6,392 nt of DNA from Desulfocapsa sp. (GTDB taxonomy: Bacteria; Desulfobacterota; Desulfobulbia; Desulfobulbales; Desulfocapsaceae). The notes under the pieces were generated by a model that saw only the letters and a list, made by a program, of their open reading frames with translations, was not told where the DNA came from and ran no database searches. Location of the stretch: NCBI GenBank assembly GCA_029934815.1, contig JAOZLM010000133.1, positions 1-6,392 on the forward strand. Reading direction: 5' to 3'. Below, one piece after another: positions 1 through 6,035 of this stretch. How positions within the stretch are numbered: position 1 is the first letter of the stretch; every line of letters begins with the position of its first letter. A program made the translations under genes and the position numbers.

Positions 1-38
1 TAAGACATTATCTACTCACACAATAGAGGAGACTTTCC

Positions 39-1073
39 ATGGCAGCAGCAAAAGATAAAGAGGGAAGCGTAGACAACGCAATCACCCAGATTCAAAGACA
101 ATTCGGCAACGGCTCCATTATGCGTCTTGGAAAAACGCCAACCGAAAAGATGCCTGTCATTTCTTCAGGCTGTCTGAGCCTTGATATTGCCCTTGGCGTT
201 GGCGGATTCCCCAAGGGTCGGGTTGCAGAAATATACGGCCCTGAATCTTCCGGCAAAACCACGCTGGCTCTGCACGTGGTTGCAGAATCACAAAAATTGG
301 GCGGCACAGCTGCATTTATCGATGCCGAGCATGCTCTTGACACTACTTATGCAGGCAGACTCGGTGTAGACACTGACAACCTCCTTGTCTCCCAACCGGA
401 TTACGGAGAGCAGGCTCTTGAGATCGCCGAAATCCTTATTCGTTCCGGCGGGGTAGATGTTATTGTCATTGACTCCGTGGCAGCGCTCACACCAAAAGCT
501 GAAATTGATGGCAATGTTGGCGACTCCCACATGGGATTGCAGGCACGCCTAATGTCGCAGGCCATGCGTAAATTCACCGGCGTTCTCAACAGAAGCAACA
601 CTGTTCTTATCTTTATCAACCAGATCAGAATGAAGATCGGGGTAATGTTTGGTAGCCCTGAAACCACAACAGGTGGTAATGCACTGAAGTTTTATTCTTC
701 TCTTCGTCTCGATATCAGAAGAATTGGTGCCTTAAAAGATGGTCAGGAGATTGTGGGTAACCGAACAAAAGTAAAGGTTGTGAAAAATAAGGTTGCTCCA
801 CCTTTTAAAATTGTGGAATTTGATATTGTGTATGGTCAAGGAATTTCAAGAGAAGGTGACCTTCTTGATCTTGCCGTTGAGCAGGAGATCGTGGACAAAA
901 GCGGTTCCTGGTATTCTTATCAGGATGAACGCATTGGTCAGGGTCGTGAAAATGCCAAACGTTTCCTCCAGGATCATCCGGAAATGACCACTGAAATTGA
1001 CCAAAAAGTCCGTATGGGATTTGGTCTGGTAGATGTGGTTGACGAGGAAGAAGTGAAAGAGGAAAAAGAGTAA
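39..1073 (+). CDS. recA: RecA recombinase, full length
   Basis: RecA binds single-stranded DNA as an ATP-dependent filament, drives homologous pairing and strand exchange, and activates LexA self-cleavage in the SOS response. At 344 residues it has the usual family length. Visible landmarks are the Walker A motif GPESSGKT (residues 67-74), the catalytic-glutamate region DAEHAL (95-100, E97), Walker B VIVIDS (141-146, D145), the L1 loop around 157-166 and the L2 DNA-binding loop around 195-212, which includes NQIRMKIGVMFGSPETTTGG. The C-terminus is acidic (DEEEVKEEKE), as is typical of RecA. The start is supported by GAGGAG at 26-31, 7 nt before the ATG. Only 38 bases lie upstream in the window; no LexA operator can be seen in them, and any promoter would lie outside. 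No recX follows; the next gene is an acetyltransferase. Identification is secure. Confidence 0.99.
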   Translation: MAAAKDKEGSVDNAITQIQRQFGNGSIMRLGKTPTEKMPVISSGCLSLDIALGVGGFPKGRVAEIYGPESSGKTTLALHVVAESQKLGGTAAFIDAEHALDTTYAGRLGVDTDNLLVSQPDYGEQALEIAEILIRSGGVDVIVIDSVAALTPKAEIDGNVGDSHMGLQARLMSQAMRKFTGVLNRSNTVLIFINQIRMKIGVMFGSPETTTGGNALKFYSSLRLDIRRIGALKDGQEIVGNRTKVKVVKNKVAPPFKIVEFDIVYGQGISREGDLLDLAVEQEIVDKSGSWYSYQDERIGQGRENAKRFLQDHPEMTTEIDQKVRMGFGLVDVVDEEEVKEEKE

Positions 1074-1091
1074 GCAGTGTTATCAGTAAGA

Positions 1092-1156
1092 CGGTTAGGA
1101 ATTTGCGGATGATGCTCCGAAAAGCAAGCCGAAATCCTATTACAAATTCCTAACCG
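1092..1156. repeat. Perfect 14-bp inverted repeat between recA and the GNAT gene
   Basis: The arms CGGTTAGGAATTTG (1092-1105) and CAAATTCCTAACCG (1143-1156) are perfect reverse complements separated by 37 nt. The loop contains a small nested hairpin, CGGA/TCCG (1106-1109 with 1116-1119). It also contains CCGAAATCCTA (1129-1139), an imperfect second partner for the left arm. No T-run follows on either strand, so it is not a standard rho-independent terminator, though it could still act as a transcript-end or RNA-stabilising structure for recA. The ends read GTTAGG inward to CCTAAC, the opposite polarity to an integron attC site. No target-site duplication is visible at its edges. The structure is seen directly; its function is unknown. 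Confidence 0.75.
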
Positions 1157-1194
1157 GACAACGCCTGGACAAATAACGACACAAAGGAAATTTT

Positions 1195-1731
1195 ATGAAA
1201 TTTTCGACATATAATCCAGATAACATTGAAGCAATAAAACAGCTATTCATTAAAACATTTTCAGACGCAGAAGGACAATCAGAAGGCTTGACAGTAGGAA
1301 CTATAGCCTATGACTTACTGACTGGTACTGACAGCCATGACTTTTATTGTTTTGTCGCCACTGAAAACGAGCAAATTATCGGGAGTGTCATTTTCTCAAA
1401 ATTGACGTTTGAAAATGAGGTGAGTGCTTTCCTGTTAAGCCCGGTGGCAATACACACAAACGGCCAGGGAAAAGGGACAGGCCAGAAGTTAATTACTTTT
1501 GGCCTGAACACCTTAAAAGAGAATGAGGTAGAGCTGATATTCACTTATGGTGATCCTGATTTTTACTCTAAGGTTGGATTTAGCCAAATTACTGAAGATA
1601 TCGTAAAAGCTCCCTTGAAATTAACGTATCCGGAAGGGTGGCTGGGGCAATCGTTGCTTAGCGATAAAATTGAACCGATTGCCGGTAATTCGTTTTGCGT
1701 AGAAGGACTTAATAAACCTGAATATTGGTAA
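1195..1731 (+). CDS. GNAT-family N-acetyltransferase (YhbS-like)
   Basis: A predicted cytoplasmic acetyl-CoA-dependent acetyltransferase of 178 residues; the substrate cannot be told from sequence. The GNAT motif A region is LSPVAIHTNGQGKGTGQKLI (81-100), with the acetyl-CoA pyrophosphate-binding loop QGKGTG at 91-96. GDPDFYSKVGF (119-129) is the motif typical of the YhbS-like (COG3153) group. The start is supported by AAAGGAAA at 1183-1190 just before the ATG. The first 240 bases are about 38% GC by hand count, against about 48-50% in two sampled recA lines, and are rich in AAA, ATT and TTT codons. This, with the inverted repeat just upstream and the absence of any link to its neighbours, suggests horizontal acquisition. 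It converges on the next gene, with 26 bp between stops and no visible terminator. Confidence 0.9.
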   Translation: MKFSTYNPDNIEAIKQLFIKTFSDAEGQSEGLTVGTIAYDLLTGTDSHDFYCFVATENEQIIGSVIFSKLTFENEVSAFLLSPVAIHTNGQGKGTGQKLITFGLNTLKENEVELIFTYGDPDFYSKVGFSQITEDIVKAPLKLTYPEGWLGQSLLSDKIEPIAGNSFCVEGLNKPEYW

Positions 1732-1757
1732 CAGGTCCGAAATTGCAGTCTCCACAC

Positions 1758-3029
1758 TCAGCCTTTAATTCGTTTAATCATCGCGGTCGTAGATGTCTGG
1801 TTGGTAAAAGCAATACGCTCCACCCGCCCCCCGCCAGCTTTTACCTCGGCGGCACCAACAATTTCATCTTCCTGCCAGTCCGCACCTTTAACCAGCACGT
1901 CCGGCTGCAGAGTAGTAATCAGATTAAGCGGTGTATCTTCACCAAAAAGAACAATTCCATCAACACAGCCAAGTGCTGCCAACACTCTTGCCCGCTGCAA
2001 CTCTTCATTAATGGGACGTTCAGGCCCTTTTATGGAACTGATAGATTTATCATCGTTTAAGCCAAGCACCAGAAAATCACCCTGCTTTCGTGCCTTTTGT
2101 AAATAATCCACATGACCTGCGTGCAGGATATCAAAGCAGCCATTGGTAAAAACGATTTTCTGCCCAATTCTGCGACGACTTTCAACGACCTGCTGCAGGC
2201 CCTCAAGGGAAAAAATTTTATCTGCGTCGTCCATTGTCCAGGACGATCCGGCAACCGTATTGAACCGTTCCCGCAATTCTTTCTGCACCTCAAGGTTGTA
2301 TTCCATAACCTGAAATGCTTCGCCATCACCAGCTTCAGCCAGAATTTCCCCATCTGGAGCGATAAGCATGGAATGGCCGCCGAGTTGCAAATGATCCCAA
2401 TGTCCACAGGCATTGGCAGCAATCACAAAACATTGATTTTCAATGGCACGAGCCTGAAGAAGAATCTTCCACTGTTCAATTCGAGCCATGGGCCACTGTG
2501 CAGACATAAGGAGGATATTGGCGCCTTGTTTGCATTGCAATTGAGCCGCCTCGGGGAAACGTAAATCGTAACAGACCAGTCCTCCAATACTTGCGTCTTC
2601 TGCAAGGGATATTGGTTTTGGCTGGCTACCGGATTTGAACCAGAGGTCTTCCTTCCAAAAAGAAAAGAGGTGCTGTTTATCAATTCCCGGAGCAGGATTA
2701 TGACTGCTGCCTGAAAAACAAAGCCTGTTTGTGAGGCTTACGTTACCATCGATTACCTGCTCACAAGGAAGCGAACCGGCAAGAATAATATTGTAGGAAT
2801 GAGCCAGTTTCTCAAGCTCTTCAAGCAAAGAAGGGACTTCAGCACTTAACTCTTCAAGACTTTCATACACAAAACCTGTGGCCCACATTTCAGGCAGAGC
2901 GATTAGACTCCCGACAGGAGGATTCAATATACTGAGTCCTTTTTTGACCTGTTCAAAATTGGCGTGTATGTCGCCCTGCTGTACTGCAAACTGTAAAAAT
3001 CCCAGTCTGGAAATTTCCTGTTCACTCAC
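1758..3029 (-). CDS. rfaE2: Fused carbon-nitrogen hydrolase (omega-amidase-like) and heptose-1-phosphate adenylyltransferase (RfaE2)
   Basis: One continuous 423-residue frame holding two enzymes. Residues about 8-260 are a nitrilase-superfamily amidase with the full catalytic set: E47 in LPEMWATGF, K118 in DKQHLF, C153 in GGLVCYDLRFPE, and the supporting glutamate E127. The LPEM..TGF and CYDLRFPE motifs resemble YafV/omega-amidases, which hydrolyse 2-oxoglutaramate or related amides. Residues about 270-423 are a complete RfaE2-type nucleotidyltransferase: FTNGCFDILHAGH (294-306, HxGH at 303-306), GPERPIN (335-341), LVKGADW (379-385) and the C-terminal TSTTAMIKRI. RfaE2 adenylylates D-glycero-beta-D-manno-heptose 1-phosphate to make ADP-heptose for the LPS inner core. 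The start codon is GTG, overlapping the upstream stop by 4 bp (GTGA, 3026-3029), with GGAGAAGG a few bases before it. RfaE2 normally stands alone or is fused to the heptose kinase (HldE), so this partner is unusual. The amidase substrate is inferred only. Confidence 0.93.
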   Translation of the reverse strand: MSEQEISRLGFLQFAVQQGDIHANFEQVKKGLSILNPPVGSLIALPEMWATGFVYESLEELSAEVPSLLEELEKLAHSYNIILAGSLPCEQVIDGNVSLTNRLCFSGSSHNPAPGIDKQHLFSFWKEDLWFKSGSQPKPISLAEDASIGGLVCYDLRFPEAAQLQCKQGANILLMSAQWPMARIEQWKILLQARAIENQCFVIAANACGHWDHLQLGGHSMLIAPDGEILAEAGDGEAFQVMEYNLEVQKELRERFNTVAGSSWTMDDADKIFSLEGLQQVVESRRRIGQKIVFTNGCFDILHAGHVDYLQKARKQGDFLVLGLNDDKSISSIKGPERPINEELQRARVLAALGCVDGIVLFGEDTPLNLITTLQPDVLVKGADWQEDEIVGAAEVKAGGGRVERIAFTNQTSTTAMIKRIKG

Positions 3030-3760
3030 TTGCTGCCTTCTCCACGTTGTTCTGCTACCTGCTGATTTTGTACCTGCTCAAGTGCATTTTTTGCAAACTC
3101 CGCCACTGTTACTGCTGTGAATTCACCTTCATGGTAAAATTGAACTTCGTTACTATCTGTCAACAGCCCCTGCAAAGACTCCTCAGCCTCAACAGCACCA
3201 AGTAATCCCAGAGCTCGTGCTGCGAATGCACGAACAACATAATCATCAGAGCTCAAATATTGTAAAAGGGCCGGCGCAACATTTTTTTCAAGAAGAACTC
3301 CGGCTCGTTTTTCAGCAACTCTGGCTATCCCCCAAAGGAGTCCACGCTGCAAGGCCGGTAACTCAAGATAATTCCCATCCTGATGCTCCAGCGGACCGTC
3401 GGGCTGTACATAGGAAAGCAGCATGTGCACATATTCATCACAGAGTCTGTCGTGATGATAAATCCCTTCTGCCATGGCCTCAGGAGCACCCCAGCCAATA
3501 CCACCGGACTCATCGTTTAAGCTCCAGATATAGCGACGCATAACAATGCGTGCTGCTTCCATATCCTTATCGGCAAGTCTTGCCAACACCTCTCCAAAGA
3601 GAGTCACTGCCTGCCAGCGCAACACCTCTTCAGGACGATACAGCGCAGAAAACAGAGGATTCACCAACCCGTGTTCATCATATTGTTCCAGTTCCTGCCG
3701 GGCAGTTGCAAGATCACCTGCCAGTAGCTGCAGAACTCGTTTTTTAATTTTTCTATTCAT
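3026..3760 (-). CDS. HEAT-repeat-like protein, DVU0298-like family
   Basis: A 244-residue, mostly helical, soluble protein with no signal peptide or membrane segment. Residues about 173-201 (VVRAFAARALGLLG followed by EAEESLQGLL) look like a HEAT/PBS-lyase-type helical repeat, and an earlier helix pair lies around 45-65 (LRWQAVTLFGEVLARL). The block NDESGGIGWGAPEAM (82-96) looks like a family signature; I recall it from uncharacterised DVU0298-family proteins of sulfate reducers, but could not check this. The C-terminal 15 or so residues are Gln/Glu-rich and probably disordered. HEAT-type folds usually serve as protein-protein scaffolds, but no function is known to me here. The start is well supported by AAGGAG (3766-3771), 5 nt before the ATG. 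Its stop overlaps the start of the fused amidase/RfaE2 gene by 4 bp, indicating translational coupling. A Fur-like site lies just upstream. Confidence 0.85.
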   Translation of the reverse strand: MNRKIKKRVLQLLAGDLATARQELEQYDEHGLVNPLFSALYRPEEVLRWQAVTLFGEVLARLADKDMEAARIVMRRYIWSLNDESGGIGWGAPEAMAEGIYHHDRLCDEYVHMLLSYVQPDGPLEHQDGNYLELPALQRGLLWGIARVAEKRAGVLLEKNVAPALLQYLSSDDYVVRAFAARALGLLGAVEAEESLQGLLTDSNEVQFYHEGEFTAVTVAEFAKNALEQVQNQQVAEQRGEGSK

Positions 3761-3775
3761 ACTTACTCCTTAAAA

Positions 3776-3790
3776 TGAGAATCACTATCG
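3776..3790. promoter_or_regulatory. Candidate Fur box upstream of the HEAT-like gene
   Basis: TGAGAATCACTATCG matches the 7-1-7 Fur consensus TGATAATnATTATCA at 11 of 14 defined positions. It lies 16-30 bp upstream of the ATG at 3760, a position where a bound repressor would block the promoter or early transcription of the HEAT-like/amidase-RfaE2 pair. It is also in the 75-bp gap downstream of the ferritin gene. The match is seen directly; binding by Fur or a related metalloregulator is inference, and a near-match can arise by chance in AT-rich spacers. Confidence 0.4.
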
Positions 3791-3835
3791 AAAGAAGTAT
3801 GCATGAAACAGCAAACAGGCAAGCGGCAGATACTA

Positions 3836-4339
3836 TTATTTTACAGGCATGGCAAAAACACGTTTAGCAAGCTCAGAGTCCAGATGGAATAAACCGCTCG
3901 AATCATCACCGATCAGACGTAAACGATCCACAATCTCGCCCACGGTGGCTTCCTCTTCGACCTGTTCAATAATAAACCAGTCTAAGAATGCTTTGGCCGC
4001 ATGATCACGTACTTCCAGGGCTGTGTCAATCAGATCATTAATCAACTGTGTTACCTTCTGCTCATGAGCCAGAATATGTTCAAAAGCAACAAGGGGAGAC
4101 TTCCACTCCGCTTCCGGTTTTTGAATGGCTTCAAAATGTGCCCGCCCACCACGTTCATGGACATAGTCATAGATTTTAATACCGTGGAACATTTCTTCCT
4201 GTACTTGCCCGCGCATCCATTTTGCAAATCCCGTAAGACTGACAGACTGAAAATAGGATTCCATGGATAAGTAGAGATAACTGGAATAAAGTTCTGCATT
4301 AACCTGTTTGTTAAATGCCTTTTCCATTTTCTTTTTCAT
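3836..4339 (-). CDS. ftnA: Ferritin (non-haem, FtnA type)
   Basis: A 167-residue iron-storage ferritin, expected to form a 24-subunit cytoplasmic shell that oxidises Fe(II) and stores it as ferric mineral. Every ferroxidase-centre residue of E. coli FtnA is present with a one-residue offset: E16 (NAELYSSYLYLSM), E49 and H52 (QEEMFH), E93 (AHEQ), Q126 and E129 (EQVEEE). E48, E125 and E128 fit the third iron site of bacterial ferritins. The methionine-ligand haem features of bacterioferritin are not evident. The start is supported by GAGGAG upstream of the ATG (reverse complement within 4347-4352). The downstream 75 bp to the HEAT-like gene hold no clear terminator, so read-through into that operon is possible. 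The gene is divergent from guanine deaminase, sharing an 86-bp control region. Confidence 0.97.
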   Translation of the reverse strand: MKKKMEKAFNKQVNAELYSSYLYLSMESYFQSVSLTGFAKWMRGQVQEEMFHGIKIYDYVHERGGRAHFEAIQKPEAEWKSPLVAFEHILAHEQKVTQLINDLIDTALEVRDHAAKAFLDWFIIEQVEEEATVGEIVDRLRLIGDDSSGLFHLDSELAKRVFAMPVK

Positions 4340-4369
4340 TTGTATACTCCTCTATAATATTAAAAACCC

Positions 4370-4376
4370 ATTATCA
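4370..4376. promoter_or_regulatory. Possible Fur half-site upstream of ferritin
   Basis: ATTATCA (TGATAAT on the ferritin strand) is one exact 7-base arm of the Fur consensus, 31-37 bp upstream of the ferritin ATG in the AT-rich spacer shared with guanine deaminase. The other arm is poor (AAAAACC, 2 of 7 positions). It could equally be part of a sigma-70 -10 element. It is noted because the genes are iron-related and a better match lies at 3776-3790. Confidence 0.2.
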
Positions 4377-4409
4377 TCTGAGTTATTTTGCAAATCACAA
4401 GCATACTAC

Positions 4410-4415
4410 AAGGAG
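4410..4415 (+). promoter_or_regulatory. Ribosome binding site fixing the guanine deaminase start
   Basis: AAGGAG here lies 10 nt before the ATG at 4426 and 7 nt before an in-frame TTG at 4423. It excludes the longer in-frame start at 4315, which would run through the divergent ferritin start region and add 37 residues with no family counterpart. The ATG is preferred because the protein then aligns with Bacillus GuaD from near its N-terminus; the TTG would add one residue. Confidence 0.75.
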
Positions 4416-4425
4416 AATCCGCTTG

Positions 4426-4914
4426 ATGAAAGAAGGAAACAGCGCAAGCATCGACTTTTTCATGAAAGAAGCCATAGCACTGGCAACTGAACATATGAAG
4501 GCTGGACATGGTGGCCCCTTTGGAGCTGTTATTGTTCGCAATGGAGAAATTATTGCGAGAGGCTGGAACCGGGTAAGCTCAACAAACGACCCCACTGCCC
4601 ATGCAGAAGTTGATTGCATACGCAAGGCCTGCAAATACCTGAACACTTTCGAGCTTACAGACTGCATCCTTTTTGCTAATTGTGAGCCTTGCCCCATGTG
4701 CCTCTCTGCTGCCTACTGGGCAAAAATCGAATGTATCTATTATGGCGCAGGACAGGAAGATGCAGCCAAATCCGGATTTAACGATGTGTTTATTTATGAG
4801 GAGTTAAGAAAAGAAGCCAATAAGAGAAAGATGGGAATGCAACAGGTGTTGCGTGATGACGCACTACAATCGTTTAAGATATGGGACAAACTTGAAAATA
4901 AGATCAGGTATTAA
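4426..4914 (+). CDS. guaD: Guanine deaminase (cytidine-deaminase fold)
   Basis: This 162-residue zinc enzyme most likely converts guanine to xanthine and ammonia in purine salvage. Zinc ligands are H59 (PTAHAEVD), C89 and C92 (EPCPMC); E61 is the proton shuttle. The pattern closely follows remembered B. subtilis GuaD: GGPFGAVIV (29-37), NDPTAHAEV (54-62), CEPCPMCLSA (86-95), and D120 and the C-terminal Y162, which correspond to D114 and Y156 of that enzyme. The C-terminal tail (IWDKLENKIRY) is the segment swapped between subunits in GuaD dimers. The tRNA adenosine deaminase TadA shares the fold but lacks this tail, and the plant guanosine deaminase clade is a related alternative that sequence alone cannot fully exclude. 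The gene is divergent from ferritin, and its stop is 9 bp from the stop of the converging regulator gene with no terminator between. Confidence 0.92.
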   Translation: MKEGNSASIDFFMKEAIALATEHMKAGHGGPFGAVIVRNGEIIARGWNRVSSTNDPTAHAEVDCIRKACKYLNTFELTDCILFANCEPCPMCLSAAYWAKIECIYYGAGQEDAAKSGFNDVFIYEELRKEANKRKMGMQQVLRDDALQSFKIWDKLENKIRY

Positions 4915-4923
4915 AAACAATGA

Positions 4924-5991
4924 TCAGGCATCGTCGATGCGCTTCATCCCCTCCATCAGCATCCCCATAAAACCACCAAGTACATCCAATTCCATGTCTC
5001 GTTTCGGCAAGCCCTGGACAAATTTGAATCGACCCTCAGCAACAGCCAGAGCATCATAAAATGCTTCCCTTCCATCTTTACCGTTAAAAGTGGCTGACAC
5101 CAGTTCCCCTTCATTAAAGAGAAGGCTGGCCTTTTTTTCACCAACCTCAAGCTTTAAACGACCTGTCTTCTGGTTTGCATTAATCATCTGACACAACTCC
5201 AGAGGCGGGATATCACCAAGCTGCCCGACCATCCCGGAAGATAGCTCTTCTGCGCGCTGCACGTTGATGGTGGTGATACGACCAACCAGCAACTTATAAA
5301 AGAAAACCTGCAGCGCAGGAAAACGATTCAACACATGCTTGAAATTTTTCTTGCTGAGATTTGCAATCTGACACGGCTCCATGGCCATGATGGTGGTTGT
5401 AACCCGGTCACCTGAGAGCAAACTCATTTCTCCGAACACATCTCCACGTCCCATTTCAGCCAGGGTGACGCCATCTTCATCCATTACCTCCACTTTTCCG
5501 GTGATAATAATAAAAAGACTGGATGCCGGATCGCCCTTCTGGAGAATGGGAAAGCCCCAGTTATACTTTTCAAGTATTAGCAACGTTGCCAGATCCAGCA
5601 GATCGTCATCGGATAGGGGTTGGAATATTACCATGCTTCGCAGAAGCCCTGCAAAATTGGCAACTGACTTTACTTTCTCACGGCGTTCAGCAGCAGCAAG
5701 TAAACGCATCTGAATTGTGGCATATTCTTTTTCTTTTTTAAATTCAAAACGTATGATACCGGTACAGCCACCACACTCAAATTTTGTTTTCTGCCTACTC
5801 CCTTTGGCATAATGTTCGTAAGCAACATCCTCTAAAGCAAGCTCGATCAGGTCACGTGTCAGTGTCAGGCATGTGGGTTTAGCAGCCGGCAAATTGAGAA
5901 CGCCTTCGGCAACACGCAACTCTTCCCCCACATTGTACAATGGACAATGCCTTTCTTCAGTTATAATAAAGACACCGTTGCGAAATTGCAT
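4924..5991 (-). CDS. Cyclic-nucleotide-binding domain protein with C-terminal DUF4388 domain
   Basis: A 355-residue soluble, probably regulatory protein with three parts. Residues 1-105 carry four cysteines (C16 in CPLYNVGEEL, C41, and the C73-G-G-C76 pair in FECGGCTGIIRF), suggesting metal binding. Residues about 120-240 are a CRP-like cyclic-nucleotide-binding fold: ILQKGDPASSLFIIITGKVEV (149-169) and the phosphate-cassette region GDVFGEMSLLSGDRVTTT (183-200). The glutamate of the cassette is present (E188), but V197 stands where Arg usually contacts the phosphate, with R196 one position earlier, so the ligand is uncertain. Residues about 253-330 are a DUF4388 (PATAN-like) domain, starting MVGQLGDIPPLELCQMI. 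There is no helix-turn-helix, so it is not a CRP-type transcription factor; a protein-interaction role is inferred. The start has AGAGG upstream of the ATG. It follows the small membrane protein gene by 44 bp. Confidence 0.88.
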   Translation of the reverse strand: MQFRNGVFIITEERHCPLYNVGEELRVAEGVLNLPAAKPTCLTLTRDLIELALEDVAYEHYAKGSRQKTKFECGGCTGIIRFEFKKEKEYATIQMRLLAAAERREKVKSVANFAGLLRSMVIFQPLSDDDLLDLATLLILEKYNWGFPILQKGDPASSLFIIITGKVEVMDEDGVTLAEMGRGDVFGEMSLLSGDRVTTTIMAMEPCQIANLSKKNFKHVLNRFPALQVFFYKLLVGRITTINVQRAEELSSGMVGQLGDIPPLELCQMINANQKTGRLKLEVGEKKASLLFNEGELVSATFNGKDGREAFYDALAVAEGRFKFVQGLPKRDMELDVLGGFMGMLMEGMKRIDDA

Positions 5992-6035
5992 TCCCTAGCC
6001 TCTGACTTTTTTAAAGTGAAAAGTTTCCACCAACA

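Noticed and set aside
1..38. LexA operator or promoter before recA
   Set aside because: The 38 visible bases hold no SOS-box-like palindrome; any operator must be outside the window.
1092..1156. Integron attC site in front of the acetyltransferase gene
   Set aside because: GTT and AAC are in the outward-opposite order (GTTAGG...CCTAAC rather than RYYYAAC...GTTRRRY), the 7-base cores do not match fully, and no second attC follows the gene before the next stop at 1758.
1092..1156. Rho-independent terminator of recA
   Set aside because: The stem is good but no T-run follows it on either strand; the downstream sequence is GGACAACGCC.
2051..2064. Short repeated string ATCGTTTAAG at about 2052, 3512 and 4868
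   Set aside because: The copies fall inside unrelated coding frames with no regular spacing or flanking similarity; best explained by chance.
2112..2564. Long + strand open frames across the amidase-RfaE2 and HEAT-like genes
   Set aside because: They lack ribosome sites and recognisable protein features and lie opposite strongly supported coding sequence.
4353..4358. Perfect TATAAT on the + strand as a promoter for guanine deaminase
   Set aside because: No acceptable -35 element lies 16-18 bp upstream, and the sequence is part of an AT-rich stretch that includes the ferritin ribosome site on the other strand; too weak to list as a feature.
4315..4425. Longer N-terminus for guanine deaminase beginning at 4315
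   Set aside because: It overlaps the ferritin start on the opposite strand, has no ribosome site, and its 37 extra residues have no family counterpart; AAGGAG at 4410-4415 supports 4426.
6011..6030. Short palindrome (ACTTT/AAAGT) between the membrane protein and CNB genes as a terminator
   Set aside because: The stem is only about 5 AT-rich base pairs with no following T-run in the minus-strand direction; too weak to end transcription.
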